Assembly (NCBI GenBank): GCA_016184105.1
Contig: JACPDI010000008.1
Coordinates: 1 to 64,000, forward strand
DNA: 64,000 nucleotides
Direction: 5' to 3'
Origin: Acidobacteriota bacterium
Lineage (GTDB): Bacteria; Acidobacteriota; Vicinamibacteria; Vicinamibacterales; 2-12-FULL-66-21
Positions within the stretch are counted from its first letter, which is position 1. Each line of letters begins with the position of its first letter. Below the pieces are notes generated by a model, which was given only the letters and a program-made list of their open reading frames with translations, had not been told where the DNA came from and did not search any database. Position numbers and translations under genes: made by a program. Positions 1 to 7,220 of the stretch are shown here, piece by piece.

Positions 1-1
1 T

Positions 2-382
2 CAGGTGCACATCTTCGACGCGAAGGACCTGCGCGAGCGGTTCGACCGCTCCTACGCCGCACGCCGGAAGGCCGGTCATACCATCCCGGTGGGACGGGGA
101 ATGTGGGTATCGCTGTATCACCCGGACAGCGACGATCCTGTGAACCGTGTCGGCGGCGGTATCGGTCTCGACCACCCGCCGATTAATACGGTGCCGCTGG
201 ACGAACCCACCGCGTCAGGCAGCAGCAGCACCCGGCCTCCGGTAATGCCGCCCACGTCGCAGGGAACCGCCGCAGGTGAGGACGACAACTTCGAGCCGCT
301 GACGATCCCGGAGGCCAAGGTCCGGCTCGCCCGCACGCTCGGCGTCGATCCGGGGAGTATCAAGATCACGGTCGAGGCTTGA
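2..382 (+). CDS. C-terminal part of an unrecognised protein (cut by window edge)
   Basis: The frame is open to the left edge, so the true start is probably outside the window; a GTG at position 5 could serve but has no visible ribosome site. The visible part has a basic N-terminal segment (LRERFDRSYAARRKAG), a Ser/Pro/Thr-rich linker in the middle, and a compact ending (LTIPEAKVRLARTLGVDPGSIKITVEA is the last folded-looking stretch, split here only for description). No family was recognised. It lies upstream of the NYN/HEPN pair, separated by a promoter-like sequence and a terminator, so it is probably a separate transcription unit. Confidence 0.5.
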   Translation, partial: QVHIFDAKDLRERFDRSYAARRKAGHTIPVGRGMWVSLYHPDSDDPVNRVGGGIGLDHPPINTVPLDEPTASGSSSTRPPVMPPTSQGTAAGEDDNFEPLTIPEAKVRLARTLGVDPGSIKITVEA

Positions 383-489
383 ACAGATCAATCCTCGACA
401 GGCCGGTGTGGGGAAGGTCGGGAACAGCGAGAAGCGTGGGAATGCGCTAATCGGCCAAGAGCAGCGGCGCCTACGTGCAGGCCTTGAGG

Positions 490-519
490 TTGACGGAATA
501 CCGATGCCTGGCCGATAAT
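490..519 (+). promoter_or_regulatory. Sigma-70-like promoter upstream of the NYN gene
   Basis: TTGACG at 490-495 and GATAAT at 514-519 are separated by 18 bases. Both boxes are close to consensus in a GC-rich neighbourhood. Initiation would fall near 526, giving an 80-90 base leader before the NYN start codon at 617. That leader contains a strong terminator hairpin, so the promoter may drive a short RNA or an attenuated operon. Sequence resemblance only. Confidence 0.45.
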
Positions 520-566
520 AGTTGCGGTCGTCCCGACTAGTATTCTAAATGGGGTGACCTAGTACA

Positions 567-593
567 GGGCTCCTTCGGGAGCCCTTCGTTTTT
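567..593 (+). terminator. Strong intrinsic terminator in the leader of the NYN gene
   Basis: A perfect 7-bp stem GGGCTCC/GGAGCCC closes a TTCG tetraloop and is followed by TTCGTTTTT. It is the best intrinsic terminator in the window. It ends 23 bases before the NYN start codon, downstream of the promoter-like boxes at 490-519. A second possible hairpin (GGTCGTCCC at 525-533 with GGGGTGACC at 551-559, two G-U pairs) precedes it. It could end the upstream fragment's transcript, define a small RNA of about 70 bases, or act as an attenuator. Confidence 0.75.
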
Positions 594-616
594 CGCCCCA
601 GGTTCAGGAGTTGCTG

Positions 617-1474
617 ATGGATCGGGTTGCCGTCTTCGTGGACGCCGGCTACCTTTTCGCCCAGGGATCGGTGGCTCTTGCGGGTCAAAAGCTCCCTCGC
701 GGTCGCCTCGTACTAGATCACGAAAAGGCAATCGACGCACTCGCCGACTTTGCAGTCCGGGTCAGCGGTGTCGACTTGCTGCGCGTGTACTGGTACGACG
801 GAACGTCAACCGGCCCCAGTTCCCAACACCTCACGTTGGCGCACTTGGCACGCGTGAAGGTCCGTCTCGGCTTCGTCAACAGCGTCGGTGAGCAAAAGGG
901 CGTGGACTCTCTGATCGTCACCGACATGATTGCTTTGGCGCGCAACCACGCGATGAGCGAGGCGGTGCTCTTGTCCGGAGATGAGGATTTGCGCGTCGGA
1001 GTGCAACAGGCGCAGGAGTTCGGCGTCCGTGTGCACCTTCTCGGAATTCGCCCTAGCCGGGGAAGCCAGTCGCTGTTCCTGCTTCAAGAAGCCGATTCGA
1101 CGCACGAATGGAGTCCCGATGATCTGACCCCGTTCCTCTCGTGTAAGCCCGACATTGCCGTGGTATCTGCGGCGCCTCTCCCGGCCGCCGCTCCCGCGCC
1201 GCTGGAACCGATGCTGGTACCCGATCCGCTCAACGACGTTGCTTCCGCCCTCGCGACGGAGATCCCCACGACGGAACTCGAAGCCCTTACCGAGTCGATT
1301 CGTCAATCCGGACAGATCCCAAAAGAGTTCGATGGTCGGCTCTTAGCCGAAGGAGGCCGTGCGCTCAAGGTGCGACTCGATCCCGCGCAGAAGAAAGAGG
1401 CTCGAAACGCGTTTCTCAAAGCGTGTGAGCAGCGCTTGGCCCAAGCACAGCAAACCGCTGGTGGTCCCGACTGA
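617..1474 (+). CDS. NYN-domain (LabA/DUF88-like) putative ribonuclease
   Basis: A 285-residue protein. The N-terminal ~170 residues match the NYN PIN-like nuclease fold: an opening strand with an acidic residue (VAVFVDAGY), a middle motif GVDSLIVTDM and a third motif LLSGDEDL, which together give the acidic metal-binding set of the family. NYN proteins are thought to act on RNA. The C-terminal ~110 residues are Pro/Ala-rich and then helical and charged, with no recognised domain. ATG 617 is chosen because AGGAG lies six bases upstream; earlier TTG and CTG codons fall inside the ribosome site spacing. The HEPN-like gene follows after 47 bases, suggesting one operon. Confidence 0.75.
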   Translation: MDRVAVFVDAGYLFAQGSVALAGQKLPRGRLVLDHEKAIDALADFAVRVSGVDLLRVYWYDGTSTGPSSQHLTLAHLARVKVRLGFVNSVGEQKGVDSLIVTDMIALARNHAMSEAVLLSGDEDLRVGVQQAQEFGVRVHLLGIRPSRGSQSLFLLQEADSTHEWSPDDLTPFLSCKPDIAVVSAAPLPAAAPAPLEPMLVPDPLNDVASALATEIPTTELEALTESIRQSGQIPKEFDGRLLAEGGRALKVRLDPAQKKEARNAFLKACEQRLAQAQQTAGGPD

Positions 1475-1521
1475 GAACGCGATGGCGGTCCAGGCACCGC
1501 CGGGATTAGTCGTGAACCCTG

Positions 1522-2055
1522 ATGCCCCTAAGACTCGATCTCTCCCCATTACTCGAATACCCTGAAGCGTGGCGCCGGCAAGGAAAGGGGTTGCTGTTCT
1601 CATCGGAGGTTCTGTGGTGGCACGCGCAGCACTCGACGCCGGAGGCATTGGCGATGCCGGCAGCGTCACTGTTAGGCGGCTACGCTCTGGAGCACTTGTT
1701 GAAGGGCCTACGGGTGAAGCAACTGCGCGCGGCCGGCGAATCGATCCTTGTCAAGGGTCGGCTCCGACGAGAACTGACGCGACACGATTTGATCACTCTC
1801 GCGGAGGCGGCTGGCGTGCCGTTGGCTCGCCACGAGCGGTTTCTCCTGGAACGACTGACCGTGACCATCACGTGGGGTGGACGATACATTGCTCCCAAAG
1901 ACGTGGGCGAGACGGATTCTCCGACGATGAGTTCGACGGACCAAGAGGCGATTCGGCGATTCGCAGCAAAACTCGAGGACATGCTCGAAGGGAAGGAGCC
2001 GGTGGATTACGACAAGTTGTTGAATGCCACCGACCGTCCGCCACACGATCATTAG
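1522..2055 (+). CDS. HEPN-like protein, possible RNase
   Basis: A 177-residue, mostly helical protein. The stretch GGYALEHLLKGLRVKQL followed by RRELTRHDLITLAEAAGV fits the HEPN four-helix fold: a helix with E..LK and then a histidine-containing helix. An R-x4-H motif (R83 to H88, RELTRH) matches the RX4-6H active-site motif of HEPN ribonucleases. HEPN RNases occur in toxin-antitoxin and phage-defence loci. The partner here would be the upstream NYN protein, itself a nuclease fold, not a nucleotidyltransferase antitoxin. No clear ribosome site precedes ATG 1522. The family assignment rests on motif spacing and is moderate. Confidence 0.5.
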   Translation: MPLRLDLSPLLEYPEAWRRQGKGLLFSSEVLWWHAQHSTPEALAMPAASLLGGYALEHLLKGLRVKQLRAAGESILVKGRLRRELTRHDLITLAEAAGVPLARHERFLLERLTVTITWGGRYIAPKDVGETDSPTMSSTDQEAIRRFAAKLEDMLEGKEPVDYDKLLNATDRPPHDH

Positions 2056-2560
2056 ACTCGCAAGTCGGAAACGCCCCGCCCATTTCGGCGCGTTTGCGCC
2101 TCTCGTCCGTCCAGTTGCGGCTCCGGTTTCCAACGTGCCAGGTAAGGCTCAGGCTGCGCGACGAAGCCCGTCGATTTGCCGGAGCCAAGGAACGATTTGG
2201 TTCCAACTGGCAGGCATTAGGGACGCCAAAGCCGTCCATGCGCCCAAGGCCGACCCGGCGCCCGCGGAGGACCTGCTGGCGGCCCATTTTCGTGACTGCG
2301 AGCCACGCACGAGGCTCATTGAGCTGAAGCACTACGCCTCCAAGGGATCACCCGCATGGTAGTCGCTCAGTCGCCCTCATAGACCCAGGAGCCCAGGCCG
2401 TCGAGATGATCGCCGCTTTTCACGGAGGTGGAAAAGCCGGAAAGCGGATGCGGCGACGATTTCCTGGGCGTGCCTGGGCTCTCGCCTTCCACCTTCCACT
2501 GTGCAGCTTGCATCCGGCCCCCTGGCGGCGTAGGCTTTCGTTCCTCTCAGGAGGTTTCAC
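2056..2560 (+). other. Gene-free stretch of about 500 bases
   Basis: No frame here has a plausible start with a ribosome site, recognisable domain or normal composition. Short open frames on both strands look like noise from GC-rich sequence. No tRNA, terminator or obvious repeat was found. It may be decayed sequence at the edge of the accessory NYN/HEPN segment. Confidence 0.5.
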
Positions 2561-2926
2561 ATGGATCACATCTGCCTCGTGCTGCCGATCCTCTCCGGGA
2601 AAACCAGCGACGCTCGGGCCTTCATGCACGAGCTGGACGGTCCGCGAAAGAAAGAGTTTGACGCCTCGGAACGCCGGATCGGGATCACGAAGGAACTGTG
2701 GTACCTGGCGAAAGCTGCCTCCGGCGATCAGCTCGTGGGCTACATGGAATCGCAGGACTTCGCCAAGGCGGTGGCAGAGTTCTCCGCGTCGCGAGAGGCC
2801 TTTGACGTGTGGTTCAAGCGGGAAATGGCGAGAGTGACCGGGGTCGATCTGAACAATCTTCCGGATGATTTCGCCCCGTCCGAACTGCTGTCGCAGTACG
2901 ACGTGGGCCAGATGCAGCATGCGTGA
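2561..2926 (+). CDS. Small conserved protein, ABM-like alpha/beta fold suspected
   Basis: A 121-residue soluble protein with no signal peptide. The alternation of strand, long helix and strand (DHICLVLPILSGKTSDARAF ... QLVGYMESQDFAKAVAEF ... FDVWFKREMARVTGVDL) resembles small dimeric alpha/beta-barrel proteins such as the antibiotic-biosynthesis-monooxygenase superfamily. This is inferred from pattern and no catalytic residue can be assigned. AGGAGG ends six bases before ATG 2561, making the start secure. It lies 63 bases before the phytase-like gene on the same strand. Confidence 0.6.
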   Translation: MDHICLVLPILSGKTSDARAFMHELDGPRKKEFDASERRIGITKELWYLAKAASGDQLVGYMESQDFAKAVAEFSASREAFDVWFKREMARVTGVDLNNLPDDFAPSELLSQYDVGQMQHA

Positions 2927-2989
2927 GTGAGCGAAGGTGCCGGCTTCTCTTGTCAACCGCCGATCTGCCGGCGCAGCCTGGAGGATTCG

Positions 2990-4108
2990 ATGCGCAGATA
3001 CCACAGCGTTCTGATTCGATTGGCGGCCGCGGCCGCGGTGGCGGGCGCCGGCATGGTGGCCCACGCGGACAACCGGGCGAAGCCGCCCGCCCTCGAATTC
3101 CTCGGCCAGGCCATCGTCGCCACCGGGACGACGTTTGACGGCACGACGGTCGGCGGGCTCTCGAGCATCACCTACGACGCGGCGCGCGGCGTCTTCTACG
3201 CGCTCTCCGACGACCAGAGCATGCTGAACCCCGGCCGCTTCTACACACTACAGCTCGATCTCGCCGACGGCCGGCTCGACGATGGCGACGTCCACTTCGT
3301 CGCCGTGACGACGCTGCTCGCGCCGGACGGACAGCCGTACGCGGCGGGCAGCTTCGATCCGGAAGGGCTGACGCTGGCCAAGAGCGGCGAGCTGATCGTC
3401 ACGTCGGAAGGGATCGCCACCCGGCAGATTGCACCGTGGGTTCGCCGCTACGCGCGCGATGGCACGTTCCTCGGCGACCTGCCGGTTCCCGGCGCGTTCG
3501 ACCCGACGAGCTCGACGCACGGCGTGCGCCAGAATCTCGCCTTCGAGGCGGCCGCCGTGGCGCCCGACGGCCGTCACCTGTTCGTCGGGTCCGAGGGCGC
3601 GCTGGTGCAGGACGGCCCCGCCGCCAGCCTCGCTGGCGGCAGCCCTTCGCGGATCCTCCGCTACAACCTCGCGGCCGGCCGGCTGGATCGCCAGTACGTC
3701 TACGTGACCGATCCGATCGCGGAGCCGCCGGTGCCGGCGACGAGCTTCGCCGTGAACGGGCTGGTCGAACTGCTCCCGTTCAACGCCGAGCTCATGCTCT
3801 CGATGGAGCGTTCCTTCTCGGTCGGCGCGCCGGACACGGGAAACACGATCAAGATCTACCGCGTCGAGTTCCCGGGGGCCGGCGACGTGAACGGCGCGGA
3901 GAGCCTGGCCGGCATGCTCGACAGCATCCGCGCTGTGAGAAAGACGCTGCTGCTGGACCTGGACGATCTCGGGCTGCCGCTCGACAACATCGAGGGGATG
4001 GTCATCGGCCGGACTCTGCCGGACGGCCGCCGGTCACTCGTTCTCGTCAGCGACAACAACTTCGCGGCGAGCCAGTTCACGCAGTTCCTGCTCTTCGCGA
4101 TCGAATAG
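2990..4108 (+). CDS. Exported esterase-like/phytase-like beta-propeller protein
   Basis: A 372-residue protein. After an N-terminal signal (basic MRRYHSVL then an Ala-rich hydrophobic run ending near AHA) it carries the phytase-like 'esterase-like activity' domain: GGLSSITYDAARGVFYALSDD near the start, FDPEGLTL, GSEG in the middle and DNIEGMVIG ... LVLVSDNNF near the end. Members are secreted propellers thought to hydrolyse phosphoesters, with substrate unknown here. ATG 2990 is chosen over an upstream in-frame ATG because TGGAGGA precedes it and the signal peptide then starts at residue 1. It converges on the minus-strand gene ending at 4118. Confidence 0.8.
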   Translation: MRRYHSVLIRLAAAAAVAGAGMVAHADNRAKPPALEFLGQAIVATGTTFDGTTVGGLSSITYDAARGVFYALSDDQSMLNPGRFYTLQLDLADGRLDDGDVHFVAVTTLLAPDGQPYAAGSFDPEGLTLAKSGELIVTSEGIATRQIAPWVRRYARDGTFLGDLPVPGAFDPTSSTHGVRQNLAFEAAAVAPDGRHLFVGSEGALVQDGPAASLAGGSPSRILRYNLAAGRLDRQYVYVTDPIAEPPVPATSFAVNGLVELLPFNAELMLSMERSFSVGAPDTGNTIKIYRVEFPGAGDVNGAESLAGMLDSIRAVRKTLLLDLDDLGLPLDNIEGMVIGRTLPDGRRSLVLVSDNNFAASQFTQFLLFAIE

Positions 4109-4117
4109 GGGGAGCCG

Positions 4118-4555
4118 TCATCGCAACGCACGCAGCGCGAGCGTGCGATAGCCGTGCGCGCGCGTCCACTGCACGCGCACGAACGCCAGGCGCGGCTTCC
4201 CATCCGGCTCGAAGAAGTAGACGAGCACCTCGTCGAAGCGATCCTTGTACGACTCGGTCAGCAGCCCGGCGATGGCCACCGCTTCCCCCTGCTTCGCCGT
4301 CTCGACTTCCAGGACGAGCGCGCTGTGGGCCGACATCGCGGCGGTCAGTCTCCAGCTGAATGCGCTTACCGGCGGAGGCGCGGGCGCCAGCGGGTTGCGT
4401 GGGGCGCTGGGCGGAGCGGGCGGCGACGATCCATCCAGATAAGTCGCCATGCCCGCGACGCCAATGGCAAGGAGCGCGGCCATTACCGGTACGACGAGGT
4501 CACGCGCAGGACCCGTCAGTGCGTCGCCGCCACCCGGCGCCTCCTCAGCGCGCAT
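4118..4555 (-). CDS. Hypothetical single-pass membrane protein
   Basis: A 145-residue protein with one hydrophobic helix around residues 19-40 (LVVPVMAALLAIGVAGMATYL), a Pro-rich linker (PPAPPSAPRNPLAPAPPP) and a C-terminal alpha/beta domain that should lie in the periplasm. No family is recognised. It is convergent with the phytase-like gene (nine bases apart) and upstream of a degraded region on the other strand. Its composition is normal for the genome, so a real gene is likely even though no function can be given. Confidence 0.55.
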   Translation of the reverse strand: MRAEEAPGGGDALTGPARDLVVPVMAALLAIGVAGMATYLDGSSPPAPPSAPRNPLAPAPPPVSAFSWRLTAAMSAHSALVLEVETAKQGEAVAIAGLLTESYKDRFDEVLVYFFEPDGKPRLAFVRVQWTRAHGYRTLALRALR

Positions 4556-4599
4556 CGTAGCACGCGGGCGGCCCCGGTGTAGGATGCTGCCGGCACTGA

Positions 4600-4728
4600 A
4601 CGCTCACGCGAACGATCATCGACGCGCTCGAGACGTCCACGCAGCCGATCCTCTTCAGCCACACCGGCGCAAAGGCGCTGCACGCCGCCGGCCGATCCGT
4701 GACCGACGAGGAGATCCGCGCCACGGTC
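4600..4728 (+). pseudogene. Remnant of an M19 membrane dipeptidase
   Basis: A frame opened by a TGA at 4597 encodes TIIDALETSTQPILFSHTGA followed by KALHAAGRSVTDEEIRA. This matches the core of peptidase family M19 (renal/membrane dipeptidase), where a conserved 'alpha-strand, P(V/I)(I/L)FSH(S/T)' segment carries a metal-binding histidine. Only about 40 of the usual ~350-400 residues are present and there is no start codon, signal or second half. The similarity fades after residue ~43, where unrelated sequence leads into the sigma-factor fragment. Confidence 0.6.
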
Positions 4729-4884
4729 AAGGACGGCATCCGCAGCGAACGCACGCTGGCCGGACACACGCTGAACGTCACACCACTCCCGCCACCGGCC
4801 AGTGTCGACTGGCGTCGGTCCGTCAGCGCCCCGGTGTATCCCTCCGCCGCCGAAACCCGTCCAACCAGGCAAGGAGGCGATATC

Positions 4885-5187
4885 ATGGAGACAGAAGGCC
4901 TGGCGGCCGCCGACGTCACCGTCGACGAGCGGCTCGTCGTCGACGAGATGAACGTGTGCGCGCGAGAGGTGATTGGCAGCCTGCCCGAGGACTACCGGGC
5001 AGCCCTGGTCCTTCACGATCTCGAGGGGCTGAGCGCTGCCCAAACAGCGAAGGTGTGCGGGTGCTCGGTGCCCACCGCGAAGATCCGGATCCACCGCGCT
5101 CGGGTCCGCCTGCGGGAGGCCCTGCAGGGACAGTGCGACTTCTACCGCGACCGCGCCAACGTCCTGCGGTGCGACCGGAAGGCGTGA
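4885..5187 (+). CDS. Stand-alone ECF sigma-70 region-4 protein (region 2 missing)
   Basis: A 100-residue product equal to the C-terminal half of an ECF sigma factor. VIGSLPEDYRAALVLHDLEG and LSAAQTAKVCGCSVPTAKIRIHRARVRLREAL form region 4, the helix-turn-helix that reads the -35 element, followed by the CDFYRDRANVLRCDRK tail seen in one ECF group. The region-2 domain that binds core polymerase is absent. AAGGAGG sits eight bases before ATG 4885, so the short form can be translated. It overlaps the possible GTG start of the Acr3 gene. It is either a decayed sigma factor that kept a start, or a genuine minimal regulator of the ars gene. Confidence 0.6.
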   Translation: METEGLAAADVTVDERLVVDEMNVCAREVIGSLPEDYRAALVLHDLEGLSAAQTAKVCGCSVPTAKIRIHRARVRLREALQGQCDFYRDRANVLRCDRKA

Positions 5188-5201
5188 GGGGAACAAGCGC
5201 A

Positions 5202-6287
5202 GTGCCCGCGCGAACGACCGCTGCACCAAAGAAACGCCTCGGCATCTTCGAGCGGTATCTGAGCCTCTGGGTCGGCCTCTGCATGGGGATCGGCCTCCTG
5301 CTCGGCAACGCCGTACCCGGCTTCATGAACGGCCTGCGGGAACTCGAATTCGGCGCCGGCAGCCAGATCAACGTGCCGATTGCCGTGCTCATCTGGCTGA
5401 TGATCACGCCGATGATGATGAAGGTGGATTTCGGCGCGATCCGCGACGTCGGGCGCCGGCCGAAGGGGCTGCTGGTCACGCTGCTCGTGAACTGGGTCGT
5501 CAAGCCGTTCTCGATGGCGGCGATCGCGTGGCTGTTCTTCCGGGTCGTCTTCAGCGCGTGGATTGGCCCCGCCGATGCCGACCAGTACATCGCGGGAGCG
5601 ATCATCCTCGCGGCGGCCCCCTGCACGGCGATGGTGTTCGTGTGGAGTTACCTGTCGGACGGAGACCCCGCGTACACGCTCGTGCAGGTTTCGGTGAACG
5701 ACCTGATCATGCTCCTGCTGTTCGCGCCCATCGTTCGGTTCCTCGTTTCCGGCGCCTCTTCCCTGCACGTGCCCTTCAAGGTTCTCCTCTACTCCGTCGT
5801 CATTTTTATTGTGATTCCGCTCGCGGCCGGCGTGCTGTTCCGGCATTGGCTGATGAGCCGAAAGGGGCGCGCCTGGTTCGAGGAGGCGCTCCTGCCGCGG
5901 TTCGCGCCGGTCAGCATGGCGGCGCTGCTGGTCACGCTGATCCTGATTTTCGCGTTCCAGGCGGAGAACATCACCACCAAGACGCTGCACGTGGCGCTCA
6001 TCGCCGTGCCGATTCTCATCCAGGTGTATTTCAACGCGTCGCTGACCTACGGGCTGATGCGCCTGTTCCGTGTCGAGTACGCCGTCGCCGCCCCCGGCGC
6101 GCTCATCGGCGCAAGCAACTTCTTCGAACTGGCGGTCGCCACGGCGATCGCGCTCTTCGGGCCGCAGTCCGGCGCCGCCCTTGCCACCGTGGTCGGCGTG
6201 TTGATTGAAGTGCCCGTGATGCTCTCGGTGTGCGGGGTGTGCAACCGGACGCGTCACTGGTTTCCCGCCCCGCAGGCGACCGGCTAG
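5202..6287 (+). CDS. acr3: Acr3-family arsenite efflux permease
   Basis: A 361-residue inner-membrane carrier with ten predicted helices. Family hallmarks are visible: the N-terminal FERYLSLWVGLCMGIGLLLG, PMMMKVDF, the AAPCTAMVFVWS segment with the cysteine required for arsenite export, and the late GASNFFELAVATAIALFG motif. It exports As(III) using the proton motive force. GTG 5202 is chosen (AGGGGA upstream, family-like N-terminus); GTG 5184 is possible and would overlap the sigma fragment's stop. No arsR, arsC or arsM gene lies alongside, so it may be expressed from the sigma-fragment promoter. Confidence 0.92.
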   Translation: MPARTTAAPKKRLGIFERYLSLWVGLCMGIGLLLGNAVPGFMNGLRELEFGAGSQINVPIAVLIWLMITPMMMKVDFGAIRDVGRRPKGLLVTLLVNWVVKPFSMAAIAWLFFRVVFSAWIGPADADQYIAGAIILAAAPCTAMVFVWSYLSDGDPAYTLVQVSVNDLIMLLLFAPIVRFLVSGASSLHVPFKVLLYSVVIFIVIPLAAGVLFRHWLMSRKGRAWFEEALLPRFAPVSMAALLVTLILIFAFQAENITTKTLHVALIAVPILIQVYFNASLTYGLMRLFRVEYAVAAPGALIGASNFFELAVATAIALFGPQSGAALATVVGVLIEVPVMLSVCGVCNRTRHWFPAPQATG

Positions 6288-6297
6288 GATCCGCTCC

Positions 6298-7146
6298 GTG
6301 AAGAGAACGCTCGACGGAGTACGGATCGTGTCCACCGCCGTGAACGTACCGGGGCCGGTTGCTGCCGCCATGCTGCGCGACAGGGGCGCGACGGCGATCA
6401 AGGCCGAACCGCCAACAGGCGATCCTCTCGCGCTCGCGGCGCCCGCCTGGTACGCCGAGCTGACCGCGGGCATGCAGGTGCTGCGCCTGGATCTGAAGTC
6501 CCCTGACGGGCGGGGCCAGCTCGATCGACTGCTGGCGTCCGCCGACCTTCTCATCACGGCGACACGCCCGGCCTCGCTGCAGCGGCTGGGGCTCTCGTGG
6601 CCGGATCTCCACCGCGATCACCCGCGGCTCTGCCACGTCGCGATCACCGGATACCCATCGCCGCGCCAGGATGTCGCGGGGCACGACCTGACCTACCAGG
6701 CGGAGGCGGGGCTCGTGGCCCCTTCAGCCATGCCGCGAACGCTGATTGCCGACCTCGCCGGCGCGCAGCAGGTCGTGATTGCGGCGCTCGACCTGCTGCT
6801 CGCGCGCGAGCGCGGTGGAGAGGCCGCCCGCGTCGAGGTGGCGCTCTCTGCATCCGCCCGGCTGTTCGGAGAACCGCTCCGGCACGACCTCACCTCGCCG
6901 GCAGGGTCGCTGGGCGGATCCCAGCCGGCCTACAGCATCTATCCCACTCGCGAAGGCTGGCTGGCGGTTGCGGCCCTCGAGCCGCACTTCCGCGCCGCGC
7001 TCGCACGCGAGCTGGGCGTGGACGTGGGCGATCGCGCGGCGCTCGCGCAGGTGCTGGCGGAAAAACCTGCCATGGAATGGGAGCGCTGGGCCGAAGCGCG
7101 AGGCCTGCCGCTCGCGGCGCTCCGGGAGAGCGAGTGGCACCCGTGA
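6298..7146 (+). CDS. Class III CoA-transferase (CaiB/BaiF family), short form
   Basis: A 282-residue member of the formyl-CoA transferase/alpha-methylacyl-CoA racemase family. The opening LDGVRIVSTAVNVPGPVAA and the AGHDLTYQAEAGL plus TLIADLAGAQQ segments correspond to the positions of the catalytic His and Asp of the racemase branch. At 282 residues it is shorter than the 350-400 typical of the family, lacking part of the small domain. The GTG start lies ten bases after acr3 on the same strand, so read-through is likely, but no functional link to arsenic is evident. The substrate cannot be predicted. Confidence 0.8.
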   Translation: MKRTLDGVRIVSTAVNVPGPVAAAMLRDRGATAIKAEPPTGDPLALAAPAWYAELTAGMQVLRLDLKSPDGRGQLDRLLASADLLITATRPASLQRLGLSWPDLHRDHPRLCHVAITGYPSPRQDVAGHDLTYQAEAGLVAPSAMPRTLIADLAGAQQVVIAALDLLLARERGGEAARVEVALSASARLFGEPLRHDLTSPAGSLGGSQPAYSIYPTREGWLAVAALEPHFRAALARELGVDVGDRAALAQVLAEKPAMEWERWAEARGLPLAALRESEWHP

Positions 7147-7220
7147 TCGCCGCCTCGGCTCCCATTCGAATCTGCGTCAATCGAGACGGTTACTTGACGG
7201 TAACTTGGAATCCTGAACTG

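Noticed and set aside
2024-2362. A 112-codon frame after the HEPN-like gene
   Set aside because: No ribosome site, domain or codon bias like the neighbours; treated as gene-free sequence.
4885-6287. A complete ars operon
   Set aside because: Only Acr3 is present; no ArsR, ArsC or ArsM gene lies beside it, and the upstream gene is a sigma-factor fragment.
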